A stretch of 13,607 nucleotides of DNA from JAKLQJ01 sp964534135 (GCA_964534135.1 CAZHQC010000058.1:1-13607), one strand, 5' to 3'; counted from the first letter of the stretch, positions 6,546 to 13,553 are shown. Notes: generated from the sequence alone by a model not told the origin. Numbers and translations: made by a program.

Positions 6546-6902
6546 TTAAACCTTTAAGGCAGACTGTGATAAATCTATAAGCTGCTTAAAGGAATGGGGA
6601 TCTCTGATGGCAATTTCTGAAAGCATTTTTCTGTTAAGCATAATATCCGCTTTCTTAAGGCCATTGATAAATCTGCTATAGCTCATGCCTTCTTCTACGG
6701 CCGCAGCATTTACTCTCGAAATCCAAAGTCTTCTAAAATCACCTTTTTTATCTTTTCTATGAATATAGGCGCAAGTTAAAGACTTATCAAGCTGTTGAAT
6801 AGCTTGTCTAAGGCGATTTTTCTTATTGCTGTAATTACCTTTGGTTTGTGCAAATATTTTCTTTTTTCTTTTGTGTCTTTGGACACTATATTTTATTCTC
6901 AT
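6546..6902 (-). CDS. rplT: 50S ribosomal protein L20
   Basis: Large-subunit protein L20 (118 residues, usual length), which binds 23S rRNA early in assembly. It has the typical strongly basic N-terminal extension (RHKRKKKIFAQTKGNYSNKK), the central RDKKGDFRRLWISRVNAAAV-type segment (here RKDKKGDFRRLWISRVNAA) and the C-terminal globular part SRFINGLKKADIMLNRKMLSE. Start: ATG at 6902, preceded by AGGA nine nt upstream. It is the third gene of infC-rpmI-rplT. In several bacteria L20 represses this operon by binding a leader or an internal site that mimics its rRNA target; I cannot identify such a site with confidence here. The 51-nt gap to rpmI is GC-rich with possible CCC/GGG pairing. Confidence 0.97.
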   Translation of the reverse strand: MRIKYSVQRHKRKKKIFAQTKGNYSNKKNRLRQAIQQLDKSLTCAYIHRKDKKGDFRRLWISRVNAAAVEEGMSYSRFINGLKKADIMLNRKMLSEIAIRDPHSFKQLIDLSQSALKV

Positions 6903-6953
6903 AACAAAAAATCCTGCCGTAACACCCGAAGGCGCGAGGGCTTCTCCTTATAT

Positions 6954-7157
6954 TTATTTATATGGTAAATAGTCTTTAATGACTTTACCTTCAGTATCAT
7001 TTTTCTCAACAACATTGGCTGTTCTAAGTTGGCGGCCTCTTTTAGCTGACATTCCGGTTAAAAGATGACGAAGCCCGGCTTTGCGATGCTGCCATTTTCC
7101 GTTTGCTGTTTTTTTAAAACGTTTTTTAGCGCCACTGTGAGTTTTCATTTTAGGCAT
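6954..7157 (-). CDS. rpmI: 50S ribosomal protein L35
   Basis: L35 (67 residues, normal length), a small basic protein of the large subunit. The signature MPKMKTHSGAKKRFKKTANGK at the N terminus and the KAGLRHLLTGMSAKRGRQLR segment identify it. It lies between infC and rplT in the conserved initiation factor/ribosomal protein operon. Start: ATG at 7157 with AAGGA about 9 nt upstream. The 54-nt spacer from infC contains an AT-only palindrome (7181-7203). Confidence 0.97.
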   Translation of the reverse strand: MPKMKTHSGAKKRFKKTANGKWQHRKAGLRHLLTGMSAKRGRQLRTANVVEKNDTEGKVIKDYLPYK

Positions 7158-7180
7158 AACAAGTATCCTTACTTAAATAG

Positions 7181-7203
7181 TTTAATATATATATTATATT
7201 AAA
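7181..7203. repeat. AT-only palindrome between infC and rpmI
   Basis: TTTAATATA (7181-7189) and TATATTAAA (7195-7203) are perfect inverted repeats around TATAT. Pairing may extend through CTTAAA (7172-7177) and TTTAAG (7205-7210). There are no G or C bases in the core stem, so it is weak as RNA. It could be an unwinding or processing site, or simply an AT-rich spacer. Confidence 0.5.
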
Positions 7204-7211
7204 TTTTAAGC

Positions 7212-7742
7212 TTAATGTTTAGGGGTAAATATTAAACTTATCCTATTACCCACATAATTAGTCTTTCCATCGACGGTACCGACTTCGCTAAGAGACTCTT
7301 TTACATTCTCAAGAATTTCCATTCCCAAATCTCTATGCTGGTTTTCTCTACCATGGAACACTACCGTAACCCTGACTTTGTTCTGGGCTTTTAAAAATTT
7401 TTCAACATGTTTAACTTTGGTATTAAGATCATGCTCAGCTATTCTTGGATGCATTCTTATTTCTTTGAGCATCCCCACTTTTTGTTTTTTCTTATTATCA
7501 CGCTTCTGTTTCCCTTTATCATAAAGATATTTTGAAAAATCCATTATTTTACAAACCGGCGGATCAGCTTGCGGAGATATTTCCACCAAATCCAATCCCG
7601 CTTCTTTTGCAAGATTAAGCGCTTCAAAATTAGATTTAACACCTATCATGGCACCATCCGCGCCCACCAAACGCACATTAGCGGCATTTATATACTTGTT
7701 AACTCTTGTTCTTTTATTTTGAGTAAAATTTCTATTTTTCAA
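7212..7742 (-). CDS. infC: Translation initiation factor IF-3, TTG start
   Basis: IF-3 (176 residues) binds the 30S subunit, keeps 50S off and checks start codon and initiator tRNA. The N domain carries RVNKYINAANVRLVGADGAMIGV (from about residue 13) and EAGLDLVEISPQADPPVCKIMDFSKYLY. A basic linker (KGKQKRDNKKKQK) joins it to the C domain with KEIRMHPRIAEHDLNTKVKHVEKFL and GRENQHRDLGMEIL. The start is TTG at 7742: the codon just before it is TAG in frame, no ATG fits, and a perfect AGGAGG (7748-7753) lies five nt upstream. Rare start codons on infC are a known basis for autoregulation, because IF-3 itself rejects them; the same logic probably applies here. It heads infC-rpmI-rplT-pheS-pheT. 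Confidence 0.97.
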   Translation of the reverse strand: MKNRNFTQNKRTRVNKYINAANVRLVGADGAMIGVKSNFEALNLAKEAGLDLVEISPQADPPVCKIMDFSKYLYDKGKQKRDNKKKQKVGMLKEIRMHPRIAEHDLNTKVKHVEKFLKAQNKVRVTVVFHGRENQHRDLGMEILENVKESLSEVGTVDGKTNYVGNRISLIFTPKH

Positions 7743-7763
7743 CTATTCCTCCTAAAATTATAG

Positions 7764-7848
7764 AAGTCAGAAAACAGATATCAGAAAGCAGATGCCTAAG
7801 GAATATCCTTATAAATCTTGCCTCTTGATTCTTGCCTCTGATTTCTTA
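7764..7848 (-). repeat. Imperfect inverted repeat in the infC leader
   Basis: The centre is the hairpin TAAGGA-ATA-TCCTTA (7797-7811). The flanks are low-complexity and roughly complementary. The left side has two TCAGAAAnCAGAT units (7767-7779 and 7781-7793), and the right side has two CTTGCCTCT-like units. Each side therefore contains an internal direct repeat. On the minus strand GTAAGAAATCAGA could pair at 11 of 13 positions with TCTGTTTTCTGAC. It lies in the 138-nt spacer between the ydcF-like gene and infC, ending about 10 nt before the AGGAGG. Confidence 0.55.
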
Positions 7849-7853
7849 CTACG

Positions 7854-7884
7854 CTTATAATTATAACAGTTTTACCTGTATCAA
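7854..7884 (-). promoter_or_regulatory. Possible infC operon promoter
   Basis: On the minus strand TTGATA (7884-7879), overlapping the stop codon of the upstream gene, is followed by the AT-rich run TATAATTATAAG (7865-7854). The best TATAAT gives a 13-bp spacing, which is too short. ATTATA or TTATAA within the same run gives 17-18 bp. The position is plausible for a promoter, but the boxes are not decisive. Confidence 0.3.
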
Positions 7885-8630
7885 TAGAATACTTTATAAA
7901 AAATAAGACCAATATATTCTTTAATTCCAACTGATATATTTTGCATATCTCCCGGTAAAAAATCCGTATAATAATATTCAGGATTTTTTGAGGTTTTATA
8001 ACCGGTGGGATAATAAACAATATCCGCAAATCCAACTTTCTTAAAAACCATCGCGGTTCTCGGCATATGAAAAGCTGATGTCACGACAATCACTTTTTTA
8101 TAACCTTTTTCAAGACATATTTTACGACTAAAAAGCGCGTTCTCATAAGTGTCTCTACTTTTATTTTCAACTATAATCTTGTCTGCGCTTATACCGATAT
8201 CCATTAAAAAACGCTTTGCAACTTCCGACTCCGCTTCTCTTGAAAATACCGCTCCCCCACTTGTAATTATAGGAATATTCTTTTTTTTACTAATTCTTGC
8301 GGCGGTAAAAACTCTCTCAAGCCCCGCTGAATTTAAAGCTGAATTACCGGAAAAATCAGGCACATTATCTTTCATACCCCCGCCTAAAACTATAATAACA
8401 TCCCCAGTAAACGACGAGGGTAAATCAAAATGATACTCAAGTCGGCTCATAAAAATATCGGCAACCGGCTTCACGCTTGAAAACCAAAAACTCATAGAAA
8501 TAAAAATACATATATACGCTATCTTCTTTTGATTTTTATAAAAAAACCAAATTCCCATAATTATAATTACGAGAATAAATAAGCCCGGCGGGATTAAAAA
8601 AGGAGTTAAAATTTTCTTTAAAATAAACAT
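7881..8630 (-). CDS. YdcF/ElyC-family (DUF218) inner membrane protein
   Basis: A 249-residue protein with two N-terminal membrane segments (about 11-30 and 36-52) followed by a DUF218 domain (from about 76). Domain marks are DVIIVLGGGM (77-86), the ITSGG turn (122-126), the conserved E-x-x-SRDTYENA stretch (155-165) and VVTSAFHMPRT (182-192). Family members such as E. coli ElyC/SanA affect envelope and peptidoglycan or undecaprenyl-phosphate metabolism, but the chemistry is not settled, so I give no gene symbol. The ATG at 8630 lacks a clear ribosome site; TATACT directly precedes it, so the true start may differ. It is separated from hppA by a terminator and lies 138 bp before infC. It is probably transcribed alone or reads into the infC operon. 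Confidence 0.82.
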   Translation of the reverse strand: MFILKKILTPFLIPPGLFILVIIIMGIWFFYKNQKKIAYICIFISMSFWFSSVKPVADIFMSRLEYHFDLPSSFTGDVIIVLGGGMKDNVPDFSGNSALNSAGLERVFTAARISKKKNIPIITSGGAVFSREAESEVAKRFLMDIGISADKIIVENKSRDTYENALFSRKICLEKGYKKVIVVTSAFHMPRTAMVFKKVGFADIVYYPTGYKTSKNPEYYYTDFLPGDMQNISVGIKEYIGLIFYKVFY

Positions 8631-8720
8631 AGTATAGCTCTACTGCGCATCAGTGATACAGTTTAACAGCAAACAATTTTTTATACTGACACAAACTTCC
8701 TAAACTCAATTTTGATAAAT

Positions 8721-8748
8721 AAAAAACTCCGCATTTGCGGAGTTTTTT
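8721..8748 (-). terminator. Bidirectional intrinsic terminator after hppA
   Basis: AAAAAACTCCGC (8721-8732) and GCGGAGTTTTTT (8737-8748) are perfect 12-bp inverted repeats around ATTT. A GC stem flanked by A6 and T6 makes a strong terminator. It sits 22 nt beyond the hppA stop and would also work for plus-strand transcripts. Confidence 0.93.
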
Positions 8749-8770
8749 ACAATTAAATTAAACTGCTTTT

Positions 8771-11161
8771 TTACTTTCCACTTTTAATACGCATGGAGTA
8801 AAAAGAACGCCAAACAAACACAACACTTAAAAGAAAGAATATTGCGGAGGCCGTTCTGGCAACCATAGGTGTAAGAGTAATAGCCAATTCCACCGCTAAT
8901 AGCCCAAAAAGCGTCGTAAATTTAATTATCGGATTCATGGCTACCGAGGAAGTATCCTTGAAAGGATCTCCAACCGTATCGCCTACAATACTGGCATCAT
9001 GAAGAGGCGTATTTTTCATATTAAGCGAAGTCTCCACAACTTTCTTCGCATTATCCCAAGCTCCGCCGGCATTAGCCATAAATAAAGCTTGATAAAGGCC
9101 GAAAATAGCTATTGATATAAGATAACCTATGAAGAAGAAATGATTCAAACAGGCAAAAGACAAAGTGCTAAAGAACACCGCAAGGAAAATATTGAACATT
9201 CCTTTTTGCGCATATTGAGTGCAAATTTCAACCACTTTTTTTGAATCTTCCGTAGAGGCTTTTGTAGCGCCTTCCTCAAGATGAATATTATCCTTAATAA
9301 ATTCAACCGCTCTGTAAGAGCCGGTTGTCACAGCTTGAATTGTCGCTCCGGTAAACCAATATATAATAGCTCCGCCGGTTATCAAGCCCAATAAAAATAC
9401 AGGATTAAGTATGGACAATCCCGCTTCAACTTGACCCGGGAAAGTTTTGTGCAAGACTTCTATTATGGAGAAAATAAGCGTGGTCGCTCCAACTACAGCT
9501 GTGCCTATAAGCACAGGTTTTGCTGTGGCTTTAAATGTATTTCCCGCGCCGTCATTTTCTTCCAATTTCATCTTGGCATTCTCAAAATCAAGGTCGAAAC
9601 CAAAATCTTTTTTCACTTCTTCTTTTATATTGGGAATGGTTTCTATCATGGATAATTCATAAATAGACTGAGCATTATCTGTTACAGGCCCATAAGAATC
9701 CACCGCTATAGTTACTGGTCCCATGCCTAGAAAACCAAAAGCAACCAAACCAAAAGAGAAGATAGCGGGAGCATTCATTATGCTACCCAAACCGTAAGAA
9801 CTGACTATATAAGCTGCCGACATTAAAGTTACTATGGCAAAACCCAGCCAATAAGCGCTAAAGTTTCCGGCAACAAGACCAGACAATATATTTAAAGAAG
9901 CTCCGCCTTTTTCAGACGCCGTCACAACTTCCTTAACATGAGCTGATTTAACCGAAGTAAAAATTTTAACGAATTCCGGTATAACTGCCCCGGCTATGGT
10001 TCCACAACTTATTATGGTTGAAAGTTTCCACCAAAGCGAGCCATCTCCAAGCTCCGGTATCAGAAGATAAGATAAGGCATAAGTCGCGGCTATGCAAACA
10101 AAAGAAGTAATCCACACAAGTGAAGTAAGAGGACTTTCAAAATCAAATTTCTTTTCCTCTCCAAATCTCGCTTTGGATATCAAGCCGTTTATCCAATAAG
10201 ACAAAGCGCTTGTAATAATCATACCTACACGCATAACAAATATCCAAACCAATAATTTTACCTGTGTCATAACTTCAGGCACTGCCAAAATTATAAAAAC
10301 TATAAGCGCAACTCCGGTAACGCCATAGGTTTCAAAACCGTCAGCTGTCGGTCCTACGGAATCTCCCGCATTGTCACCTGTGCAATCGGCAATAACTCCG
10401 GGATTTCTAACATCATCTTCTTTAATCTTAAAAACTATTTTCATCAAATCGGAGCCAATATCCGCAATCTTGGTGAATATTCCTCCGGCTATTCTAAGCG
10501 CGGCCGCGCCTAATGATTCGCCTATGGCAAAACCGATAAAACAAGCTCCCGCATATTTGCCGGGAACAAATAGAAGGATAATTAACATTATCAATAGTTC
10601 AATACTAATGAGCAACATTCCTATGCTCATTCCGGCTTTAAGCGGAATGGCCATTGTGGGATATGCAACATCCTTTAAACTCGCAAATGCGGTTCTTGAA
10701 TTAGCATAAGTATTTATTCTTATTCCAAACCAAGCAACAGTATAACTGCCCAATATGCCAACAACACTAAAGAAAACTATAATGGCGACCTGACCTATGC
10801 CATGATGCAGAAGGAAACCAAAATATACCACCATTATGGATGCTATAAATACCCATAATATGGCAATAAATTTTCCTTGAGTAAATAAATATGTTTTACA
10901 GGTGGAATAAATAAGTTCTGAAATATCCCTCATAGATTTATGAACGGGAAGTTTCTTTATCTGAAATGACTGCCAAAGACCGAAAAGTATACCGGCAATA
11001 CATAAAATCAAACCATAGATAAGTAAATCATGTCCGGACATATCTATGAAATTTACTGAAGAAAGATCCGGTATTATAAGATCCGCTTCTCCGGCAAAAG
11101 CCGCCTGAGCTGAAATGATAAAAGCAAACGCGCCCACTACAAAAGTTTTTAATTTTCGCAT
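8771..11161 (-). CDS. hppA: Membrane proton-pumping pyrophosphatase, divergent, predicted K+-independent
   Basis: A polytopic ion pump (796 residues, about 16 membrane segments) that couples pyrophosphate hydrolysis to H+ (or Na+) export. The active-site loops are recognisable: IKEDDVRNPGVIAD (246-259), DNAGDSVGPTADGFETY (263-279), DSYGPVTDNAQSIYEL (488-503), NAGGAWDNAKK (697-707) and VGDTVGDPFKDTSS (726-739). The second and third deviate from the common DNVGDCAGMAADLFETY and GPIADNAGGI, marking a divergent clade. The K/A selectivity site reads GNTFKATAK with Lys at 544, the signature of K+-independent, H+-pumping enzymes. Residues 1-23 resemble a cleavable signal peptide (AQAAFA), an extra N-terminal element seen in some members. 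Start: ATG at 11161 with AAGGGG upstream. It lies 50 nt after rplA with no intervening terminator, so it likely shares the ribosomal transcript, and ends at a strong terminator. Ion specificity is inferred. Confidence 0.95.
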   Translation of the reverse strand: MRKLKTFVVGAFAFIISAQAAFAGEADLIIPDLSSVNFIDMSGHDLLIYGLILCIAGILFGLWQSFQIKKLPVHKSMRDISELIYSTCKTYLFTQGKFIAILWVFIASIMVVYFGFLLHHGIGQVAIIVFFSVVGILGSYTVAWFGIRINTYANSRTAFASLKDVAYPTMAIPLKAGMSIGMLLISIELLIMLIILLFVPGKYAGACFIGFAIGESLGAAALRIAGGIFTKIADIGSDLMKIVFKIKEDDVRNPGVIADCTGDNAGDSVGPTADGFETYGVTGVALIVFIILAVPEVMTQVKLLVWIFVMRVGMIITSALSYWINGLISKARFGEEKKFDFESPLTSLVWITSFVCIAATYALSYLLIPELGDGSLWWKLSTIISCGTIAGAVIPEFVKIFTSVKSAHVKEVVTASEKGGASLNILSGLVAGNFSAYWLGFAIVTLMSAAYIVSSYGLGSIMNAPAIFSFGLVAFGFLGMGPVTIAVDSYGPVTDNAQSIYELSMIETIPNIKEEVKKDFGFDLDFENAKMKLEENDGAGNTFKATAKPVLIGTAVVGATTLIFSIIEVLHKTFPGQVEAGLSILNPVFLLGLITGGAIIYWFTGATIQAVTTGSYRAVEFIKDNIHLEEGATKASTEDSKKVVEICTQYAQKGMFNIFLAVFFSTLSFACLNHFFFIGYLISIAIFGLYQALFMANAGGAWDNAKKVVETSLNMKNTPLHDASIVGDTVGDPFKDTSSVAMNPIIKFTTLFGLLAVELAITLTPMVARTASAIFFLLSVVFVWRSFYSMRIKSGK

Positions 11162-11211
11162 GTTTTTCCCCTTATTAAGGTTTTCTTTGATAACCCATAG
11201 AAAGTTTTGAT

Positions 11212-11895
11212 TTAGAATTTTGTGTTATTATCTATACTAAAACTAGGCCCCATTGTGGAAGTTATAAAAATAGATTGAAGATACACACCTTTAGATGACG
11301 AAGGTTTATATCTGACAATTGCGTCCACAATAGCTTTTAAATTCTCCGCAATATTCGCATTTGAGAAAGAGGCTTTTCCAATGGGAGAATGAATAATTCC
11401 ATGAGCATCAGTTTTAAATTCTATTCTTCCGGCTTTAAGCTCTTTAACCGCTGTTTTTACATCAAATGTAATCGTACCGCTTTTGGGATTAGGCATAAGC
11501 CCCTTAGGCCCAAGTATTTTACCAAGCTTTGCCACATCCTTCATTAAATCAGGTGTAACAACGAGAACATCAAAATCCATATTGCCTTTGGCAATCTCTT
11601 CAATAACATCGGAACCGCCGTACAAATCGGCGCCGGCATCTTGAGCTTCCTTAGCTTTTTCACCTTTGGCTATAACGGCAACTTTTTTGGTTTTCCCAGT
11701 GCCATGAGGAAGAGAAATAACATTTCTAACCTGTTGATCGGACTGTTTGGAATCTATGCCAAGTTTTACATGAACCTCAACGGTTTCATCAAATTTTGCC
11801 GTAGCATGTTTTTTTACAAGCTCAACAGCTTCTTCAACTGAATATATTTTTTCCAAATCCAGATCTTTCTTTATATTGTTTATTCTTTTTCCCAT
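11212..11895 (-). CDS. rplA: 50S ribosomal protein L1
   Basis: L1 (227 residues, normal length) binds the L1 stalk of 23S rRNA and helps E-site tRNA leave. Typical segments are KFDETVEVHVKLGIDSKQSDQ, VISLPHGTGKTKKVAVIAKG, the domain II stretch ILGPKGLMPNPKSGTITFDV and the C-terminal YKPSSSKGVYLQSIFITSTMGP. Start: ATG at 11895 with AAGGAG six nt away (11903-11908). The 88-nt spacer from rplK folds into a hairpin directly before that site. In many bacteria L1 represses the rplK-rplA mRNA; I cannot tell whether the hairpin is an L1 target. The next gene downstream is hppA rather than rplJ. Confidence 0.97.
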   Translation of the reverse strand: MGKRINNIKKDLDLEKIYSVEEAVELVKKHATAKFDETVEVHVKLGIDSKQSDQQVRNVISLPHGTGKTKKVAVIAKGEKAKEAQDAGADLYGGSDVIEEIAKGNMDFDVLVVTPDLMKDVAKLGKILGPKGLMPNPKSGTITFDVKTAVKELKAGRIEFKTDAHGIIHSPIGKASFSNANIAENLKAIVDAIVRYKPSSSKGVYLQSIFITSTMGPSFSIDNNTKF

Positions 11896-11907
11896 TATTA
11901 TTCTCCT

Positions 11908-11944
11908 TGAGGTAATATCGTGGCGCTATAACGCCGCTTCCTCA
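11908..11944 (-). promoter_or_regulatory. Leader hairpin before rplA
   Basis: TGAGG (11908-11912) pairs with CCTCA (11940-11944), enclosing GTGGCG/CGCCGC (11920-11925/11932-11937) around CTATAA. It ends directly beside the AAGGAG of rplA. The inner hairpin, GGCGTTATAGCGCC on the mRNA, is one base shorter than the GGCGCTTATAGCGCC of the repeat element at 1554-1570, suggesting a common origin. Confidence 0.5.
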
Positions 11945-11983
11945 CATTCATTTTTTTTAATACTATTCTTGCGCTCGCTATAC

Positions 11984-12415
11984 TTACTCTGTCTCTATAC
12001 CCATGCTTCTGGCAGTGCCTCTAACCATTTGCATAGCTTCTTTTACATCTTTAGTATTAAGGTCGGGCATTTTTTGAGTGGCAACTTCTTTAATTTGCTT
12101 AAAATTTAATTTGCCAACTTTGTTTTTATTGGGCTCACCGGAACCTTTCGCAAGTCCTGCCGCTTTTTTTATCAATGCCGACATCGGAGGCATTTTTGTA
12201 ATAAAAGAAAAAGTTCTATCTTCATAAACGGTTATAACTACGGGAATAGGAACTCCTGCTTCCATTTTTTTTGTTTTCTCATTAAACTGCTTACAAAAAT
12301 CCATTATATTTACGCCATGTTGTCCCAAAGCGGGACCGACTGGGGGAGCGGGATTAGCGGCTCCTGCGGGAATTTGCAACTTAATAAACGCCTTTACTTT
12401 CTTAACCTTTGCCAT
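11984..12415 (-). CDS. rplK: 50S ribosomal protein L11
   Basis: L11 (143 residues) builds the GTPase-associated centre with 23S rRNA helices 43-44. The N-terminal domain shows IKLQIPAGAANPAPPVGPA and LGQHGVNIMDFCKQFNEKT. The C-terminal rRNA-binding domain shows PPMSALIKKAAGLAKGSGEP, KVGKLNFKQIKEVATQKMPD and MVRGTARSMGIE. Lys, common in PAGKANPAPP, is Ala here. Start: ATG at 12415, 27 nt after nusG. It is part of secE-nusG-rplK-rplA. Confidence 0.97.
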   Translation of the reverse strand: MAKVKKVKAFIKLQIPAGAANPAPPVGPALGQHGVNIMDFCKQFNEKTKKMEAGVPIPVVITVYEDRTFSFITKMPPMSALIKKAAGLAKGSGEPNKNKVGKLNFKQIKEVATQKMPDLNTKDVKEAMQMVRGTARSMGIETE

Positions 12416-12442
12416 ATGTATATTACCTTTCCTTAATTATAG

Positions 12443-12973
12443 TTAAACTTTCTCAACTTGAAGAAAATCCAATTCCACAGGAGTAGGCCTGTCAAATACG
12501 GTTACCGTAACTTTAAGTTTGGATTTTTGTTCACTTACCTGCTCAACTACGCCCATGAAATGTTTAAAGGCGCCTTCCGTAATTCTGATATTTTCGCCTT
12601 TTTCAAATTGGACGGCAGGTTTCGGTTTTTCTTGACTGGAAATATTAACCAATTCAAGTATTTTATGAGCTTCGTGCTCCTGAAGAGGAACTGGCTTGGG
12701 ATCTCCTAAAAAGCCGGATACTCCCTGTATGCCTTTAATTGCCCAATATGTTTCATTATCAAGATTTAACTCAACTAAAACATAACCCGGGAAAAATTTT
12801 CTTTTACGAACCTCTTTCTTATGTTGTTTTACTTGTATTATATCTTCAGTGGGAACCAATATGCTGAACACTTTATTATAAAGTTCATTATTGTCCACTT
12901 TTTGCTGAATTATTTTTTGCACGCGATCTTCAAAGCCCGTTCGAGTGTGAATTACATACCAACCTCTTGCCAT
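12443..12973 (-). CDS. nusG: Transcription termination/antitermination factor NusG
   Basis: NusG (176 residues) binds RNA polymerase through its NGN domain and Rho or ribosomal S10 through its KOW domain. The NGN domain starts MARGWYVIHTRTGFEDRVQ and includes KKEVRKRKFFPGYVLVELNL and WAIKGIQGVSGFLG. The KOW domain covers the last 55 residues (FEKGENIRITEGAFKHFMGVVEQV). I chose ATG at 12973 because all family members begin just before the WYV motif. An in-frame GTG/ATG extension to 13003 would lie inside secE. The ribosome site GGAGGG is inside the secE 3' end and the gap to the secE stop is four nt, so the two genes are translationally coupled. Confidence 0.97.
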   Translation of the reverse strand: MARGWYVIHTRTGFEDRVQKIIQQKVDNNELYNKVFSILVPTEDIIQVKQHKKEVRKRKFFPGYVLVELNLDNETYWAIKGIQGVSGFLGDPKPVPLQEHEAHKILELVNISSQEKPKPAVQFEKGENIRITEGAFKHFMGVVEQVSEQKSKLKVTVTVFDRPTPVELDFLQVEKV

Positions 12974-12977
12974 ATAT

Positions 12978-13166
12978 TTACCGCCCTCCGAGCAAACTAC
13001 CAATTATTTTTTGAAGTCCAAAATCAACTATACTTATATAGATAGAAACCAATATAACAACCACTGTCACCGCTATGGTGGACTTTATAACATCCTCACG
13101 ACTCAACCATGTCACTTTAGACAATTCTTCGTATGCGCCTTTTAAAAATTCCGGTATTCTTTTCAT
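12978..13166 (-). CDS. secE: Preprotein translocase subunit SecE
   Basis: The short, single-membrane-segment form of SecE (62 residues), which clamps SecY in the inner membrane Sec channel. The amphipathic N-terminal helix (FLKGAYEELSKVTWLSREDV) carries the conserved EL-x-KV-x-W-x-x motif. One hydrophobic segment follows (about 28-50). Start: ATG at 13166 with AGGAT upstream. It lies between tRNA-Trp and nusG, as in many bacteria, and overlaps the nusG ribosome binding site. Confidence 0.95.
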   Translation of the reverse strand: MKRIPEFLKGAYEELSKVTWLSREDVIKSTIAVTVVVILVSIYISIVDFGLQKIIGSLLGGR

Positions 13167-13236
13167 AATTATCCTAATTATAGCATTTCCTAACCTTAAA
13201 ACTCCCTTAACCGATTAATCAAATGATTATACGAAT

Positions 13237-13307
13237 CGGGAGCGGAAGGACTCGAACCCTCAGTTGCGGTTTTGGAGACCGCTGGTTTACCTTTAACCGA
13301 CGCTCCC
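13237..13307 (-). tRNA. tRNA-Trp, anticodon CCA
   Basis: A 71-nt cloverleaf on the minus strand. The acceptor is GGGAGCG/CGCTCCC with discriminator G, and the D stem is GGTT/AACC. The anticodon stem is GCGGT/ACCGC with loop CTCCAAA (anticodon CCA). The T arm is GAGGG/CCTTC with loop TTCGAGT. The 3' CCA is not encoded. Its place between rpmG and secE is the conserved location of tRNA-Trp in this cluster. Confidence 0.97.
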
Positions 13308-13325
13308 CTTAAGAGCCTGTACGAA

Positions 13326-13481
13326 TTATGACTTAACTTGTTTGTGAAGCACTTGTTTACCGCAAGCTTTACAAAATTTTTTCAACTCAATCTTAAAATC
13401 TTTTTTCTTTCCGCGTTGAAAATGATAATTTTTGTTCTTACACTTTGAACAAGCAAGTGTGATTATAACTCTATCTGCCAT
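13326..13481 (-). CDS. rpmG: 50S ribosomal protein L33, zinc-binding form
   Basis: L33 (51 residues) near the tRNA exit side of the large subunit. I translated it directly: MADRVIITLACSKCKNKNYH at the start and KKFCKACGKQVLHKQVKS at the end. Two CxxC pairs (C11/C14 and C37/C40) form the zinc ribbon, the C+ form; organisms with zinc-free paralogs switch to them under zinc limitation. Start: ATG at 13481 with AAGGA upstream. It lies between tuf and tRNA-Trp, 18 nt before the tRNA. Confidence 0.96.
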   Translation of the reverse strand: MADRVIITLACSKCKNKNYHFQRGKKKDFKIELKKFCKACGKQVLHKQVKS

Positions 13482-13512
13482 AAATTTTATCCTTAATTTT
13501 CTCGTGGAAATT

Positions 13513-13537
13513 AGAGGCCGGAGTATTTCCGGCCTCT
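13513..13537 (-). terminator. Hairpin between tuf and rpmG, weak or partial terminator
   Basis: AGAGGCCGGA (13513-13522) and TCCGGCCTCT (13528-13537) are a perfect 10-bp GC-rich stem around GTATT. On the minus strand it is followed only by TAATTT, not a true T-tract. It may be an attenuator or an RNA processing/stability hairpin that lowers rpmG-secE expression relative to tuf. Confidence 0.6.
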
Positions 13538-13553
13538 TAATTCCAAACTCTTT

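Noticed and set aside
7796..8035. Open frame on the minus strand overlapping the 3' end of the DUF218 gene
   Set aside because: It is a different frame of the well-supported DUF218 gene plus the repeat-rich spacer, with no family features.
9431..9662. Plus-strand open frames inside hppA, pheT, rplA and others
   Set aside because: They are antisense to strongly conserved proteins, lack ribosome sites and show no recognisable motifs.
13177..13185. Extended -10 (TGCTATAAT) before secE
   Set aside because: Transcription would start downstream of or within the secE ribosome site and no -35 is present, so it is probably chance in an AT-rich spacer.
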